A stretch of DNA of 45,681 nucleotides from an uncultured Christensenellaceae bacterium. Its GTDB lineage: Bacteria; Bacillota; Clostridia; Christensenellales; Christensenellaceae. The translations under genes and the position numbers were made by a program. This document shows, one piece after another, positions 7,577 through 16,400 of the stretch (within the stretch, counting starts at the first letter, position 1; each line of letters opens with the position of its first letter). The notes beneath the pieces were generated by a model. That model searched no databases. It was given only the letters and a program-made list of their open reading frames with translations, and was not told where the DNA came from. The stretch spans positions 1 through 45,681 of the forward strand of contig CAKROK010000008.1 of assembly GCA_934373295.1 (NCBI GenBank), read 5' to 3'.

Positions 7577-9478
7577 ATGGCCGAAATGCTGACAGGAAAG
7601 GGTTATACACAGGATAGGGATATTTCATGGCTCGCGTTTTCGCGCAGACTGCTCGAGGAGGCGGGGGACGAGGGCGTTCCGCTAATGGAGAGATTGCGGT
7701 TTATCTCGATATTTTCGCAGAATCTCAATGAGTTCTTTTCAGTGCGCGTGAGCCGCATTTTAGCGGACAGAAACAGAGCGGGCAGACGAGGTGTTTTAGA
7801 GAAAATCTGCGCCGAGACGACCGAGCTTTATAAAATCAGGGAAGAGACGGAGGAAATTGTAAAGCGTGAGCTGGAGAGTTATGGAATCGTCGAGCGAGGG
7901 ATAAACGAGCTTGAGGACAGCGAAAAACACGCCTTGCAAGAAGAGCTTTTCAGCTCGATGATCGTGCGGGAGCTTGCGGATTTTTCACCTAAAGAGGGAA
8001 AATACATCGCAGTGAGAAACGCTAACGGCGGATATGTGATAATTTCGATGAGCGGCATTGATGAGATAGCGCTGTTAGAAAACGGGGGATATGTGCGCAC
8101 GGACGGCCTGATTATTGACGGTTTATCAAGCTTTTTTACCGATATGGAAGCATCCGCTGCGGCGTGCTTCAGGCTGACGGAGCAATACCGCGCGAAAGGG
8201 GGCGCGGATGAAGAATTCGGCTGCGGGCGCATCGTGCGCGCGGAGTATTGGAACAATGAGCTGTCCATGGCGGTTTTGCAAAAGCTGTCGGTCGACGAAA
8301 GGTGCGTGTTTGAGGTATGTCCGTCGCTAAATGCAAAATCCGTGAAAATGATAGGCGAAAGTCTTTCAAAATCGGTCAAAAAAGAGCTTTTTTATGCGGA
8401 TTTTAGGCGTTCCTTGGGTGGATTTGACGTGGAAAAGAGCTTTTTTGAGCAGATATGCGCGCGCGACTGGGCGCTCATGTATCCCTTTGAGAGCATGGAG
8501 CCGTTTTTGATGCTGCTTAAACAGTCGGCGGAGGATGACGGAGTGAGGGAAATAAGCCTGACCATATACAGACTCGCGAAGGACAGCCGCGTCGCGCGAT
8601 ATCTTTGCATGGCGGCGGGAAAGGGCAAGCGTGTCAACGTCGTGATCGAGCCGCGCGCCCGCTATGACGAACAGATAAACGTAAATTGGGCGCACGAGCT
8701 AAAGCGGGCGGGATGCCGCGTGACGCTGGCGAGAGGAGCAAAGGTCCACGCTAAGCTCTGCATGATATCCCACGAAAAAACCGACGTCTGCGTAATATCG
8801 ACGGGGAATTTCAACGAAAATACGGCGAACTCATATACAGATATCGCCCTTTTCACGGCAAATGAGAGGATTTGTGAGGATGTGCGCGGGGTCTTTTCGA
8901 TGCTGACGGAAAATTCTGCGGATTTTTCGCCAAAAGCGCTGCTCATTTCGCCCATAAACATGCGCGCGCAGCTTAATAAGCTGATAGACGAGCAGATATC
9001 TCTGGGCGAGAATGGGCGAATATTGATGAAGATGAACGCGCTTTCGGATAAGCACATAATGAAAAAGCTCAAGCAGGCGTCAAATGCAGGCGTAGAAATT
9101 CTGCTCATAGTGCGCGGGATATGCAGACTGCTGCCCGAGATACCCCAAAAGACGGAAAATATCGCTATAAGGAGCGTCGTCGGGCGCTTTTTGGAGCATT
9201 CGCGCGTCTATCTTTTCGGCAAGGGAAAGGGAGAAAAGCTGTATATTTCGTCCGCCGATTTGATGAAAAAGAACCTGTCGGATAGGGTGGAGGCGGCTTG
9301 CCCCATATATGATGAAAGCGTTGCGAAAAAGATAAAAAATATGCTCATGCTCATGTTGAAGGATAACGCAAAGGGCAGGATAATGCTGTCGAATGGGAAG
9401 CTCGCAAAAAGATATAAGGGGGACGAAATCGTTGATGCGCAAAAGGAACTGATAAAGCTGCTCGGAAAAGAACAATAA
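7577..9478 (+). CDS. ppk1: Polyphosphate kinase 1
   Basis: A 633-residue PPK1, which reversibly moves the terminal phosphate of ATP onto polyphosphate. The N-terminal domain begins with RDISWLAFSRRLLEEA, and FISIFSQNLNEFF follows. The phosphohistidine motif KVHAKL is at about His391, followed by STGNFNENTA. The second conserved histidine is in FLEHSRVY (about His541), followed by YISSAD. The length is slightly below the usual 690-740. I chose ATG 7577 with AATGAGG just upstream; a start 24 bases earlier is possible. It stands alone, converging on the MreB-like gene, without the phosphate genes or exopolyphosphatase often found nearby. Confidence 0.93.
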   Translation: MAEMLTGKGYTQDRDISWLAFSRRLLEEAGDEGVPLMERLRFISIFSQNLNEFFSVRVSRILADRNRAGRRGVLEKICAETTELYKIREETEEIVKRELESYGIVERGINELEDSEKHALQEELFSSMIVRELADFSPKEGKYIAVRNANGGYVIISMSGIDEIALLENGGYVRTDGLIIDGLSSFFTDMEASAAACFRLTEQYRAKGGADEEFGCGRIVRAEYWNNELSMAVLQKLSVDERCVFEVCPSLNAKSVKMIGESLSKSVKKELFYADFRRSLGGFDVEKSFFEQICARDWALMYPFESMEPFLMLLKQSAEDDGVREISLTIYRLAKDSRVARYLCMAAGKGKRVNVVIEPRARYDEQINVNWAHELKRAGCRVTLARGAKVHAKLCMISHEKTDVCVISTGNFNENTANSYTDIALFTANERICEDVRGVFSMLTENSADFSPKALLISPINMRAQLNKLIDEQISLGENGRILMKMNALSDKHIMKKLKQASNAGVEILLIVRGICRLLPEIPQKTENIAIRSVVGRFLEHSRVYLFGKGKGEKLYISSADLMKKNLSDRVEAACPIYDESVAKKIKNMLMLMLKDNAKGRIMLSNGKLAKRYKGDEIVDAQKELIKLLGKEQ

Positions 9479-9500
9479 AAAAACTCCCGAAAAACGGGAG
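9477..9500 (-). terminator. Terminator of the mreB-like gene
   Basis: Read on the minus strand, CTCCCG-TTTTT-CGGGAG is followed by a run of seven T. It lies between the convergent ppk1 and mreB-like genes. In the plus direction no U-tract follows. Confidence 0.8.
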
Positions 9501-9524
9501 AAATTCGGGAGAGCGAGATGTATT

Positions 9525-10520
9525 TCAGGCGGTATTATCGCGAATAAGGCTGTTTTCGGCTATCTTTTCACCGATATGCCTTCCCAGACCTATCGCCGCG
9601 CAAAGCTCGCTGTGCGCCGATAGCGTGACATTCGTATCCAGCGCCGCGGAAAGCTGGTCACACAGACTATAGAGCTTCGCGCCCCCGCCCGTCAGGCGAA
9701 TGCCGTTTGACATGATGTCCGCGGCGAGCGCTGAGGGAAGATTATTGAGAAGATGCTTTGCGCAGAAGATTATGCTGCGGATATCGTCGTCCAGTGCCTT
9801 TAAAATCTCCTTTGAGGGGACGCTCGCGCATGCGGGCAGGCCGGTGGCGGTACTCCTGCCGCAGATGTCCAGAGTTTCCTCCTCGGGCAGTCTCAGCTTT
9901 ATGCTCTCCGCCATCTTTTTACCTATCTTTATGCCGCAGCGCTTGTTTATCTTCGCGGCGATTGTCTCATCCATGCTGTCGCCCGCGGTGGTTATCGTCT
10001 CGCACGCGACCACGCTGCCCATGCATATCGCGGCGACCTCCGTCAGCCCCGCGCCCACCTCTATGACCATGCTGCCGAGAGGGGAGTTTATGTCAATATC
10101 CGCGCCAACTGCGCTTGCGAGCGGCCGCTCGAGGATCTTAACGTCCCTTATGCCCGCCGAGCGGACGGTATCCATTGTCTCTGCGATCTGCATATCGTTC
10201 ATGCCGAACGGGACGCATACCACCGCCTTGGGGGAAAAGAAAGTCAGGCGCGTCCTGAAAAGGCGCTGGATAAAGCTCTTTAACAGCAGGCGCATTACCT
10301 CAAAATCGCATATCACGCCGTTTTTAACAGGGGTGACTATGCGAACATCTGAGCAGACGCTCCCGCACATGTCAAGCGCCTGTGCGCCCGATGCAATGAG
10401 CTCTGTCGTGTATGGATTTATGACCGCGATAGTAGGCTCACACAGCAATATGCCACCCCCGCGTTCGCTTATGACCGTCTGGCTTGTGCCTATGTCTATT
10501 CCTATAGTGTTTGGTATCAT
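9525..10520 (-). CDS. MreB/Mbl-like actin homologue
   Basis: A 331-residue bacterial actin. Phosphate-1 motif is GIDIGTSQTVI near the N-terminus, phosphate-2 is VIEVGAGLTEVA in mid-protein, and the adenosine motif is GIRLTGGGAKLYSL near residue 280. Length and motifs fit MreB/Mbl/MreBH, which form membrane-associated filaments guiding cell-wall synthesis. There is no mreC, mreD or minor-operon neighbour, so it is probably a secondary paralogue, perhaps with a sporulation or shape role; this is inference. The ATG at 10520 has CGGAGGTG upstream. Confidence 0.88.
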   Translation of the reverse strand: MIPNTIGIDIGTSQTVISERGGGILLCEPTIAVINPYTTELIASGAQALDMCGSVCSDVRIVTPVKNGVICDFEVMRLLLKSFIQRLFRTRLTFFSPKAVVCVPFGMNDMQIAETMDTVRSAGIRDVKILERPLASAVGADIDINSPLGSMVIEVGAGLTEVAAICMGSVVACETITTAGDSMDETIAAKINKRCGIKIGKKMAESIKLRLPEEETLDICGRSTATGLPACASVPSKEILKALDDDIRSIIFCAKHLLNNLPSALAADIMSNGIRLTGGGAKLYSLCDQLSAALDTNVTLSAHSELCAAIGLGRHIGEKIAENSLIRDNTA

Positions 10521-10634
10521 TTTTACACCTCCGATGATGTTTATACGATAATAATTGCCTCAAAATCGGTTGATTATACCTATTAAACCGCAATTATAAA
10601 AAATACTTGAAAACACGAAAAAGCATAAAAGCTC

Positions 10635-10665
10635 TTGACTTAAAGTTAACCTTAAGTTGTAAATT
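10635..10665 (+). promoter_or_regulatory. MerR-type promoter with 19-bp spacer and AdhR-like dyad
   Basis: TTGACT (10635-10640) and TAAATT (10660-10665) are 19 bp apart, the overlong spacing characteristic of MerR-activated promoters. The spacer carries the near-perfect dyad ACTTAAAGTTAACCTTAAGT (10638-10657). It resembles the CTTAAAG-N4-CTTTAAG operator of Bacillus AdhR, which governs genes for carbonyl-electrophile stress. No MerR gene is in the window. Confidence 0.75.
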
Positions 10666-10744
10666 CTGATTGAATCAAGGAGTTATAGTCCCCGATTATT
10701 CAAAAATGTCGGGTGAATTAAATAAAAACCGGAGGCTTACTTAA

Positions 10745-11065
10745 ATGAAGTATTCAAATGAACGGGCGTTTGAGGTGTATGCATATTTGGAAAATGCGAG
10801 CAAAACGACAACGTGCTCTTCGGCGAGGTTTGGAGCAGGAAGGACAAGCTCTCTTTACGCGATCGCTCGCTCGTCACGGTAGTCGCGCTCATGGCGCAGG
10901 GGTTGGTTGACGAATCCTTCAGGTATCACCTCACCACGGCGAAAAAACGGCATAACTAAGGATGAAATAGCCGAGATAGTGACGCACGCGGCGTTCTACT
11001 GCGGATGGCCCAAGGCGTGGGCGGTGTTCCGCATGGCTAAGGAGATTTGGGACGAGAACGAATAA
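10745..11065 (+). pseudogene. Decayed carboxymuconolactone-decarboxylase-like gene
   Basis: Three frames must be joined to read a CMD/AhpD-like protein. An ATG with CCGGAGG upstream (10745) opens a 42-codon frame; family-like residues NDNVLFGEVWSRKDK then start in the next frame at 10804 and run to a stop at 10957. One base too many in the A-run at 10942-10947 shifts the remainder, which continues in another frame with GITKDEIAEIVTHAAFY and GWPKAWAVFRMAKE to a stop at 11063-11065. The N-terminal part looks shortened. The intact relatives are small stress-linked proteins. A sequencing error in the A-run could explain one break but not both. Confidence 0.75.
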
Positions 11066-11162
11066 GTCCGACTGCCTAAAAGACCCGCCCTTTTATACAG
11101 TGTGTTTTAAATGAGATTTGAACTACAATATCTCTATCGATATTTATTATTTATGTGCAATA

Positions 11163-11196
11163 AAAAAGAGCGCGGATGAAAAGTCTGCGCTCTTGC
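11163..11196 (-). terminator. Terminator of DUF1003 gene
   Basis: On the minus strand AGAGCGCAGA pairs with TCCGCGCTCT and is followed by TTTTTT. Confidence 0.85.
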
Positions 11197-11200
11197 TTTT

Positions 11201-11698
11201 TTACTTATTATTATCTTCTTTTTCGCCGAGCATCTTTTCAAGCTCGGTCTGCTTTTTTAATATGAGGGTGACCTTGTCGTAAAGGTCCTCTATCATTATC
11301 TCCGTCTTGAGGTTCACCTTATAGTCGTTCTCCGCGCGGCGGCGGTCCTTTTCCTCCTGCCTGTTTTGGCTCATCATTATGAGCGGCGCCTGGATAGCTG
11401 CGACGCAGGACAGCACGAGGTTTAAAAGTATGAACGGATATGGGTCAAACGCATTCGCGGAAAGGATGACGTTAATGACCATCCACGCTATCAAAAGCGC
11501 GGTAAAGGAGAATATGAACGCCCAGCTCCCCGCGAATTTGGCTATGCTGTCCGCCGCGCGTTGACCAAACGTGTACTTTTCCTTTTTGGGATTTTTAGAT
11601 ATCTTGCTGTCCGCGAGCAGGTTTATGACCTCCTCATCCGACATTTCGCGCTTTATATCCGTTATGACCTCTCTTAAAAGCTTTCTGTTTTCTTTCAT
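11201..11698 (-). CDS. DUF1003 membrane protein
   Basis: A 165-residue protein with a charged N-terminal 50 residues, two transmembrane helices (around SWAFIFSFTALLIAWMVINV and PFILLNLVLSCVAAIQAPLI), and a charged C-terminal helix likely to form a coiled coil (from about residue 110). The spacing and the QAPLIMMSQNRQ motif after the second helix fit the DUF1003 family. The function of the family is unknown. It has its own terminator. AAGGAGCC lies just before the ATG. Only 22 bases separate it from the upstream panE stop, so it is probably the last gene of a LUD-panE-DUF1003 transcript. Confidence 0.85.
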   Translation of the reverse strand: MKENRKLLREVITDIKREMSDEEVINLLADSKISKNPKKEKYTFGQRAADSIAKFAGSWAFIFSFTALLIAWMVINVILSANAFDPYPFILLNLVLSCVAAIQAPLIMMSQNRQEEKDRRRAENDYKVNLKTEIMIEDLYDKVTLILKKQTELEKMLGEKEDNNK

Positions 11699-11720
11699 AT
11701 AAGGCTCCTTTGTCTGATGT

Positions 11721-12632
11721 TTAATACTCCGCCTCTATCTCCTTAGCGCGCTTCAGCAGATAGGCGTTTGCGGGGACGAGTATGTCGTGCTCCTTTGCAA
11801 GCTCGGTCACGGTGCCTGCGAACATGTCCACCTCACAGGGGCGGCGCTCGAGCCTATCCTGAGCCATGGAGGGCATACTTTCCGGCGGAAGAACGCGCTC
11901 AAGACCCACGTAGAAGTTGAGGTCTTTTTCAGTCAGAGTGACACCTTGAGATGCGGCGACGGCTATGACCTCTCTCATCGCGGCGATCATCATCCTGTTC
12001 GGCTCGCCCTCTGCGAGTACGCCGCCGTAGTTGGTGTTATATACCATGCACACCTGATTCACGCCCACATTCAAAAGGAACTTTCCCCAAAGGGCGTGGA
12101 GGATATCGGCGGGGATTTCGTGCGGGATGTCCGCGCGCGAAAGAAAGTCGTCGAGTGCGTTTAACCTCTCAGCTTTTTGAGGGTCATCCGTGCCTATCAA
12201 GACCTGACCGTAGGAGGTGTATTTGAGGCTGTCGCCAAAGTGCATGGCGTCCATGCCCTGGGCTATCGCATACAGCAGCTTTTCGTCGCCGAAACGCGCG
12301 CCTATTATCTTTTCGCTCGTCACGCCGTTCATAACGGAGATTATAGTCGTATTTTCGCCTATGCAGTTTTGCATGGTGTCGAGCGCGCCTTTAAGCGAGG
12401 GGTATTTTACCGCGACTATCACGAGGTCATACGGCTTTGCGTCCTTTTCACAGACTATGTTGAAAGAGACGGGCTTGTCGTTTATCACAAAATGCCTGCC
12501 CTTATAGCGCGAAAAGCGGCCCTCATCCACCACGAAGCTGACGGCGTCCTGCCCGATGTTCTCGGCTATCTTTGAGGCATAGAGCAGGCCGAGCGCGCCC
12601 ATGCCTATAATTGCGCAGTTGTTTATCTTCAT
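11721..12632 (-). CDS. panE: Ketopantoate reductase family protein
   Basis: A 303-residue protein of the PanE/ApbA family, NADPH-dependent 2-dehydropantoate 2-reductases of the pantothenate/CoA pathway. The Rossmann motif GMGALGLLYA is at the N-terminus. LVIVAVKYPSL, SVMNGV and the KFLLNVGVNQ segment (with the catalytic-type Lys in WGKFLLN) follow in family order. The ATG at 12632 comes one base after the stop of the upstream LUD gene, so the two are coupled. No panB or panC is nearby, so another short-chain 2-oxoacid could be the substrate. Confidence 0.8.
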   Translation of the reverse strand: MKINNCAIIGMGALGLLYASKIAENIGQDAVSFVVDEGRFSRYKGRHFVINDKPVSFNIVCEKDAKPYDLVIVAVKYPSLKGALDTMQNCIGENTTIISVMNGVTSEKIIGARFGDEKLLYAIAQGMDAMHFGDSLKYTSYGQVLIGTDDPQKAERLNALDDFLSRADIPHEIPADILHALWGKFLLNVGVNQVCMVYNTNYGGVLAEGEPNRMMIAAMREVIAVAASQGVTLTEKDLNFYVGLERVLPPESMPSMAQDRLERRPCEVDMFAGTVTELAKEHDILVPANAYLLKRAKEIEAEY

Positions 12633-12633
12633 A

Positions 12634-13254
12634 TCAATCACCCATTTCCTCATCCACGAGTATCACGTGCATGTCCTTTCCGCGGGTGGGGCGTTCGATT
12701 ATAGTGGTCACGTTGCACATCCTGTCCATGCTGTTGCAGTCTGCGCATTTGCCCGTTATCGCGCAGGGAAGCTGTTTTTTCAAGCGGCGCGCGTTATTGG
12801 GACATGATATCGCCTTTATCCTCGCGATTGCGGAGGATATGTCGGGCGCAATCTTGTTCTTGCCAATAACAAATATCACGCGCTTCGGACCGTAGAACAT
12901 CGCGGCGCAGCGATTTCCCGTTCCGTCGATGTTCACGAGACTGCCGTCCTCGGTTATCGCGTTTGAGGAGGTTATGTATACGTCCGCATCCAAGCCCATG
13001 CGCATGGCTGTGGGGACGTCCTGCCCGTGCTTCGCGGCGTAAAAGGAGTTGTAAAGCGTCTTTGTCTCGTCGTTCGCGACCATCGCCCATATTCCCGAGC
13101 GCGCGAGAGTCGTGCTTCCGCCCATGCCGACCGTCTTTGCGTCGGCGATGAGCTCCGAGACCTTTGCCTTAGCCTCGTCGGCGGTGCTTAGCGCGTATGC
13201 GGTGAAGTGGTGCTTGTTGAGCAGCTCTGCTATTGCTTCTATTCTCTTATCCAT
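12634..13254 (-). CDS. LUD-domain (LutC/YkgG-like) protein
   Basis: A 206-residue protein of the LUD (DUF162) family, related to the LutC/LutB lactate-oxidation components. Visible features are GMGGSTTLARSGIW in the N-terminal third, ITSSNAITEDGSLVNIDGTGNR in the middle (split here as ITSSNAITEDGS and LVNIDGTGNR) and a cysteine pair motif KCADCNSMDRMC near the C-terminus, which is common in stand-alone clostridial members. I chose ATG 13254 over 13269 because GGAGG lies eight bases upstream. No LutA/LutB partner is present, so lactate oxidation is not shown; the function is open. Confidence 0.8.
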   Translation of the reverse strand: MDKRIEAIAELLNKHHFTAYALSTADEAKAKVSELIADAKTVGMGGSTTLARSGIWAMVANDETKTLYNSFYAAKHGQDVPTAMRMGLDADVYITSSNAITEDGSLVNIDGTGNRCAAMFYGPKRVIFVIGKNKIAPDISSAIARIKAISCPNNARRLKKQLPCAITGKCADCNSMDRMCNVTTIIERPTRGKDMHVILVDEEMGD

Positions 13255-13283
13255 TGGTTTTTCCTCCATTCAATGTGTTTTTT

Positions 13284-13312
13284 ATTATAGCAAATCGAAA
13301 ATAATTAGGCAA
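13284..13312 (-). promoter_or_regulatory. Promoter of LUD-panE(-DUF1003) operon
   Basis: On the minus strand TTGCCT and a perfect TATAAT are separated by 17 bp, about 30 bases upstream of the LUD start. Confidence 0.75.
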
Positions 13313-13345
13313 TACGGTCGAAAAAAAGCGACGGTTGATCGGTGC

Positions 13346-13372
13346 TTGATTTTTTTGCCGTTTTTATATACA
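13346..13372 (+). promoter_or_regulatory. Candidate promoter of lepA-hemW
   Basis: TTGATT (13346-13351) and TATACA (13367-13372) lie in the divergent intergenic region about 55 bases before lepA. The 15-bp spacing is short, and a TATAAT at 13376-13381 lacks a well-placed -35, so the exact promoter is uncertain. Confidence 0.4.
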
Positions 13373-13426
13373 ATATATAATGATATTTTAGTGGAAAAAT
13401 CGCTTACGGCGTTAACGGAGGATAAT

Positions 13427-15220
13427 ATGTCAAGACAGGACAACATCAGGAATTTCTGCATCATAGCCCACATAGATCACGGTAAATCCACCCTTGCGGA
13501 CAGGCTCATCGAGATGACGGGGACCGTCTCAAAGAGGGATATGGAGGAGCAGCTTTTGGACACCATGGACCTCGAAAGGGAGAGGGGCATCACCATAAAA
13601 TCACAGGCGGTGCGCATGTTCCATGAAAAGGACGGCGTGGAGTATACTTTTAATCTCATAGACACCCCCGGTCACGTGGACTTTAACTACGAGGTGTCCC
13701 GCTCGCTGGCGGCGTGCGAGGGCGCGATACTCGTCGTGGACGCGACGCAGGGTATCGAGGCGCAGACGCTCGCGAACGTATACCTCGCGCTGGATAACGA
13801 CCTCGAGATTCTGCCTGTCATAAACAAAATCGACCTGCCATCACAGCGTGCGGAGGAGGTCGCGAAGGAGATCGAGGACGTCATAGGATTGGATTGCAGC
13901 TATGCGCCCAGGATATCCGCAAAGGCGGGCATAGGCATCGCGGAGGTCTTAGACGCGATAGTCGACCATCTTCCCGCACCGTCTGGGGACAGCAATAAGC
14001 CGTTAAAGGCGCTGGTTTTCGATTCATATTATGATAATTATAAGGGCGCGATAAGCTATGTGCGCGTGATGGACGGCTGCGTCAAGGCGGGCAGCACCAT
14101 CCGCTTCATGGCGACAAAGAAGGACTATGAGGTCGTGGAGGTGGGCGTTTTTTCACCCTCGCTCGTGCCCGTAAAGGAGCTGCGCGCGGGGGACGTCGGG
14201 TATATCGCCGCGTCCATAAAGAACCTCGAGGACACGCGCGTGGGCGATACTGTGACGGACGCCAAAAACCCGACGGACGAACCCCTGCCCGGATATAAAA
14301 AGGCGACGCCCATGGTTTTCTGCGGAATATACCCTGCGGATGGCGCGAGATATGACGATTTAAAGGAGGCGCTTGAAAAGCTCAAGCTGAATGACGCCTC
14401 GCTTGAATACGAGCCGGAGGTCTCTGTCGCGCTGGGCTTTGGCTTCAGATGCGGCTTTTTGGGGCTTTTACACATGGAGATAATCCAGGAGAGGTTGGAA
14501 AGGGAGTTTGATCTCGACCTCGTCACGACCGCGCCCAGCGTCAGCTACAAGATAATAAAGACCACGGGCGAGACGATATTCGTGGACAACCCCACGAACC
14601 TGCCCGAGCCGTCGGAGATAGACCACATGGAGGAGCCTATCGCGGACGTATCCGTAATGACGCCGGATGAGTACGTCGGCGCAGTCATGGAGATATGTCA
14701 GGAGAAGCGCGGAACGTTCAGGAACATGGAATATCTCGAGGAGACGAGGGTCGTTCTGCATTACGACATCCCCTTAAACGAGATAATTTATGACTTTTTT
14801 GACATATTAAAGAGCCGCACGCGCGGATATGCGTCCATGGATTACGAGGTAAAGGGCTATGAGCGCTCCGAGCTGGTGCGTCTCGATATGCTGCTAAACG
14901 GCGAGATGTGCGACGCGCTTTCCATCATCGTCCATAAGGATAGGGCATACTCGCGCGGCAGAGCTATCGCGGAAAAGCTAAAGGATGCCATACCCCGTCA
15001 GATGTTCGAGATACCCATTCAGGCGGCGATCGGCGGAAAGATAATCGCGAGGGAGACGGTCAAGGCGATGAGAAAGGACGTCTTGGCGAAGTGCTACGGC
15101 GGCGATATCTCGAGAAAGAAGAAGCTCTTGGAAAAGCAGAAGGAGGGCAAGAAGAGGATGCGCCAGGTCGGCTCCGTTCAAGTCCCCTCCGAGGCGTTCA
15201 TGGCGGTGCTCAAGATCTGA
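13427..15220 (+). CDS. lepA: Elongation factor 4 (LepA)
   Basis: A 597-residue translational GTPase that acts on stalled or mistranslocated ribosomes. G1 motif AHIDHGKST is at residues 14-22, the G2 region RGITIKSQAV, G3 DTPGH and G4 NKID. The C-terminal LepA-specific domain ends in the basic KKLLEKQKEGKKRMR segment. The ATG at 13427 follows ACGGAG; the open frame extends upstream into unrelated sequence. Its stop overlaps the hemW start by one base (TGATG), the conserved lepA-hemW pairing of Firmicutes. Confidence 0.97.
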   Translation: MSRQDNIRNFCIIAHIDHGKSTLADRLIEMTGTVSKRDMEEQLLDTMDLERERGITIKSQAVRMFHEKDGVEYTFNLIDTPGHVDFNYEVSRSLAACEGAILVVDATQGIEAQTLANVYLALDNDLEILPVINKIDLPSQRAEEVAKEIEDVIGLDCSYAPRISAKAGIGIAEVLDAIVDHLPAPSGDSNKPLKALVFDSYYDNYKGAISYVRVMDGCVKAGSTIRFMATKKDYEVVEVGVFSPSLVPVKELRAGDVGYIAASIKNLEDTRVGDTVTDAKNPTDEPLPGYKKATPMVFCGIYPADGARYDDLKEALEKLKLNDASLEYEPEVSVALGFGFRCGFLGLLHMEIIQERLEREFDLDLVTTAPSVSYKIIKTTGETIFVDNPTNLPEPSEIDHMEEPIADVSVMTPDEYVGAVMEICQEKRGTFRNMEYLEETRVVLHYDIPLNEIIYDFFDILKSRTRGYASMDYEVKGYERSELVRLDMLLNGEMCDALSIIVHKDRAYSRGRAIAEKLKDAIPRQMFEIPIQAAIGGKIIARETVKAMRKDVLAKCYGGDISRKKKLLEKQKEGKKRMRQVGSVQVPSEAFMAVLKI

Positions 15221-16302
15221 TGATAGGTCTGTATATACACATACCCTTTTGCGTGAGCAAGTGCCGCTATTGTGACTTTGCGTCCTTCACGAACAGGCGG
15301 GGGGACATGAAAAAATACGTCGACGCGGTGATAGACGAGGCGAGGGCGTATGCGGGGGAGCGCGCGGACACCGTCTTTATAGGCGGCGGCACGCCCAGTA
15401 CGCTGGATGAGGGGCTGATGACGCGCCTTGTAGATGGCGTGGCTAAGAGCATATGTATTGAAAAAAACGCGGAGTTTACCGTAGAGGCGAACCCAAATTC
15501 GCTAACGCGAAATAAGGCGAGGGAATACGCCGCACTCGGGGTGAACAGGCTTTCGATAGGCTTGCAGGCGGCGCAGGAGCGTCTGTTAAAGAGGATAGGA
15601 AGGACGCATACGCTCGCGGATTTTTACGCCGCGATAGACTGCGCACACAATGCGGGGATAGACAACGTCAACGCGGACATGATATACAGCCTGCCCGAGC
15701 AGACCGTCGAGGACGTTGTCGAGACGGCGCGGGTCATATGCAAAACGGGCGTAAAGCACGTCTCTGCGTACTCGCTCATTTTAGAGGAGGGCACGCCCAT
15801 GTTTGACGAACAGCCCGAGCTGCCCGACGACGAGACGGACAGGCGCATGTTTTACGCCATTGTTGACGAGCTGAAAAAGCACGGCATAGAGCGCTATGAG
15901 ATATCCAACTTCGCGAAGCGCGGGTATGAATGTGCGCATAATTTGAAGTATTGGCGCGTGCAGGACTATATCGGCCTGGGTACGGCGGCGCATTCGTGCT
16001 ATAGGGGACGGCGGTTTTTTAACGCGGACACCATCGACGGCTATCTCGAAAATAACGGAAAAAAACCGGCGGAAGGCGAGCCTCAGGAGCTTTTAAAGGA
16101 AAAAATAATGCTCAATCTGCGCCTGTGCGAGGGGATTTTATTGGATGATATGCCCAAAACGGACGCGATGATAAAAAGGCTCAACGAGTTTATCAAAACG
16201 GGCTTTGCGTATGAAAAGTCGGGCAGATTTATACTCACAGATAAAGGAATGGATATCCAGAATTATATAGTAAGTGAGCTTTTCGAAATATTGGATAATT
16301 AA
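15220..16302 (+). CDS. hemW: HemW radical SAM haem chaperone
   Basis: A 360-residue radical SAM protein. The cluster motif is CVSKCRYCDF (Cys11, Cys15, Cys18), followed by the GGGTPS glycine motif. AHNLKYW matches the HNxxYW motif used by HemW for haem binding and absent from true HemN. HemW inserts haem into target proteins rather than making protoporphyrinogen, so the old name (oxygen-independent coproporphyrinogen oxidase) is avoided. It is coupled to lepA through the TGATG overlap. Confidence 0.93.
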   Translation: MIGLYIHIPFCVSKCRYCDFASFTNRRGDMKKYVDAVIDEARAYAGERADTVFIGGGTPSTLDEGLMTRLVDGVAKSICIEKNAEFTVEANPNSLTRNKAREYAALGVNRLSIGLQAAQERLLKRIGRTHTLADFYAAIDCAHNAGIDNVNADMIYSLPEQTVEDVVETARVICKTGVKHVSAYSLILEEGTPMFDEQPELPDDETDRRMFYAIVDELKKHGIERYEISNFAKRGYECAHNLKYWRVQDYIGLGTAAHSCYRGRRFFNADTIDGYLENNGKKPAEGEPQELLKEKIMLNLRLCEGILLDDMPKTDAMIKRLNEFIKTGFAYEKSGRFILTDKGMDIQNYIVSELFEILDN

Positions 16303-16303
16303 C

Positions 16304-16330
16304 TGTTTTGCGTCAAAAAACGGCGCAAAA
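16304..16330 (+). terminator. Possible weak terminator after hemW
   Basis: GTTTTGCG (16304-16311) is perfectly inverted as CGCAAAAC (16323-16330). No U-tract follows, so it may be a non-canonical terminator or simply a palindrome ahead of the his promoter. Confidence 0.4.
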
Positions 16331-16336
16331 CGCCTA

Positions 16337-16365
16337 TTGACTTTAGCGCTTTAAATTGTTATACT
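16337..16365 (+). promoter_or_regulatory. Histidine operon promoter
   Basis: TTGACT (16337-16342) and TATACT (16360-16365) are separated by 17 bp. CTTTAA (16349-16354) and TTAAAG (16367-16372) form an inverted repeat that brackets the -10 box, a plausible operator for the TrpR-like protein encoded first in the operon. No T-box or leader peptide was seen in the 35-base leader. Confidence 0.8.
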
Positions 16366-16400
16366 GTTAAAGTAAAGTAGAGGCAAAGGAGCTTTTTAAT

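Noticed and set aside
10942..10952. Programmed frameshift at the A-run in the CMD-like gene
   Set aside because: The shift needed is +1 (one extra base), not the -1 expected of an A-run slippery site, and a second break lies upstream; mutation or sequencing error is simpler.
15091..15219. Longer hemW with an upstream start
   Set aside because: The extension lies within lepA coding sequence; the TGATG junction and the HemW N-terminus MIGLYIHIPFC fix the start at 15220.
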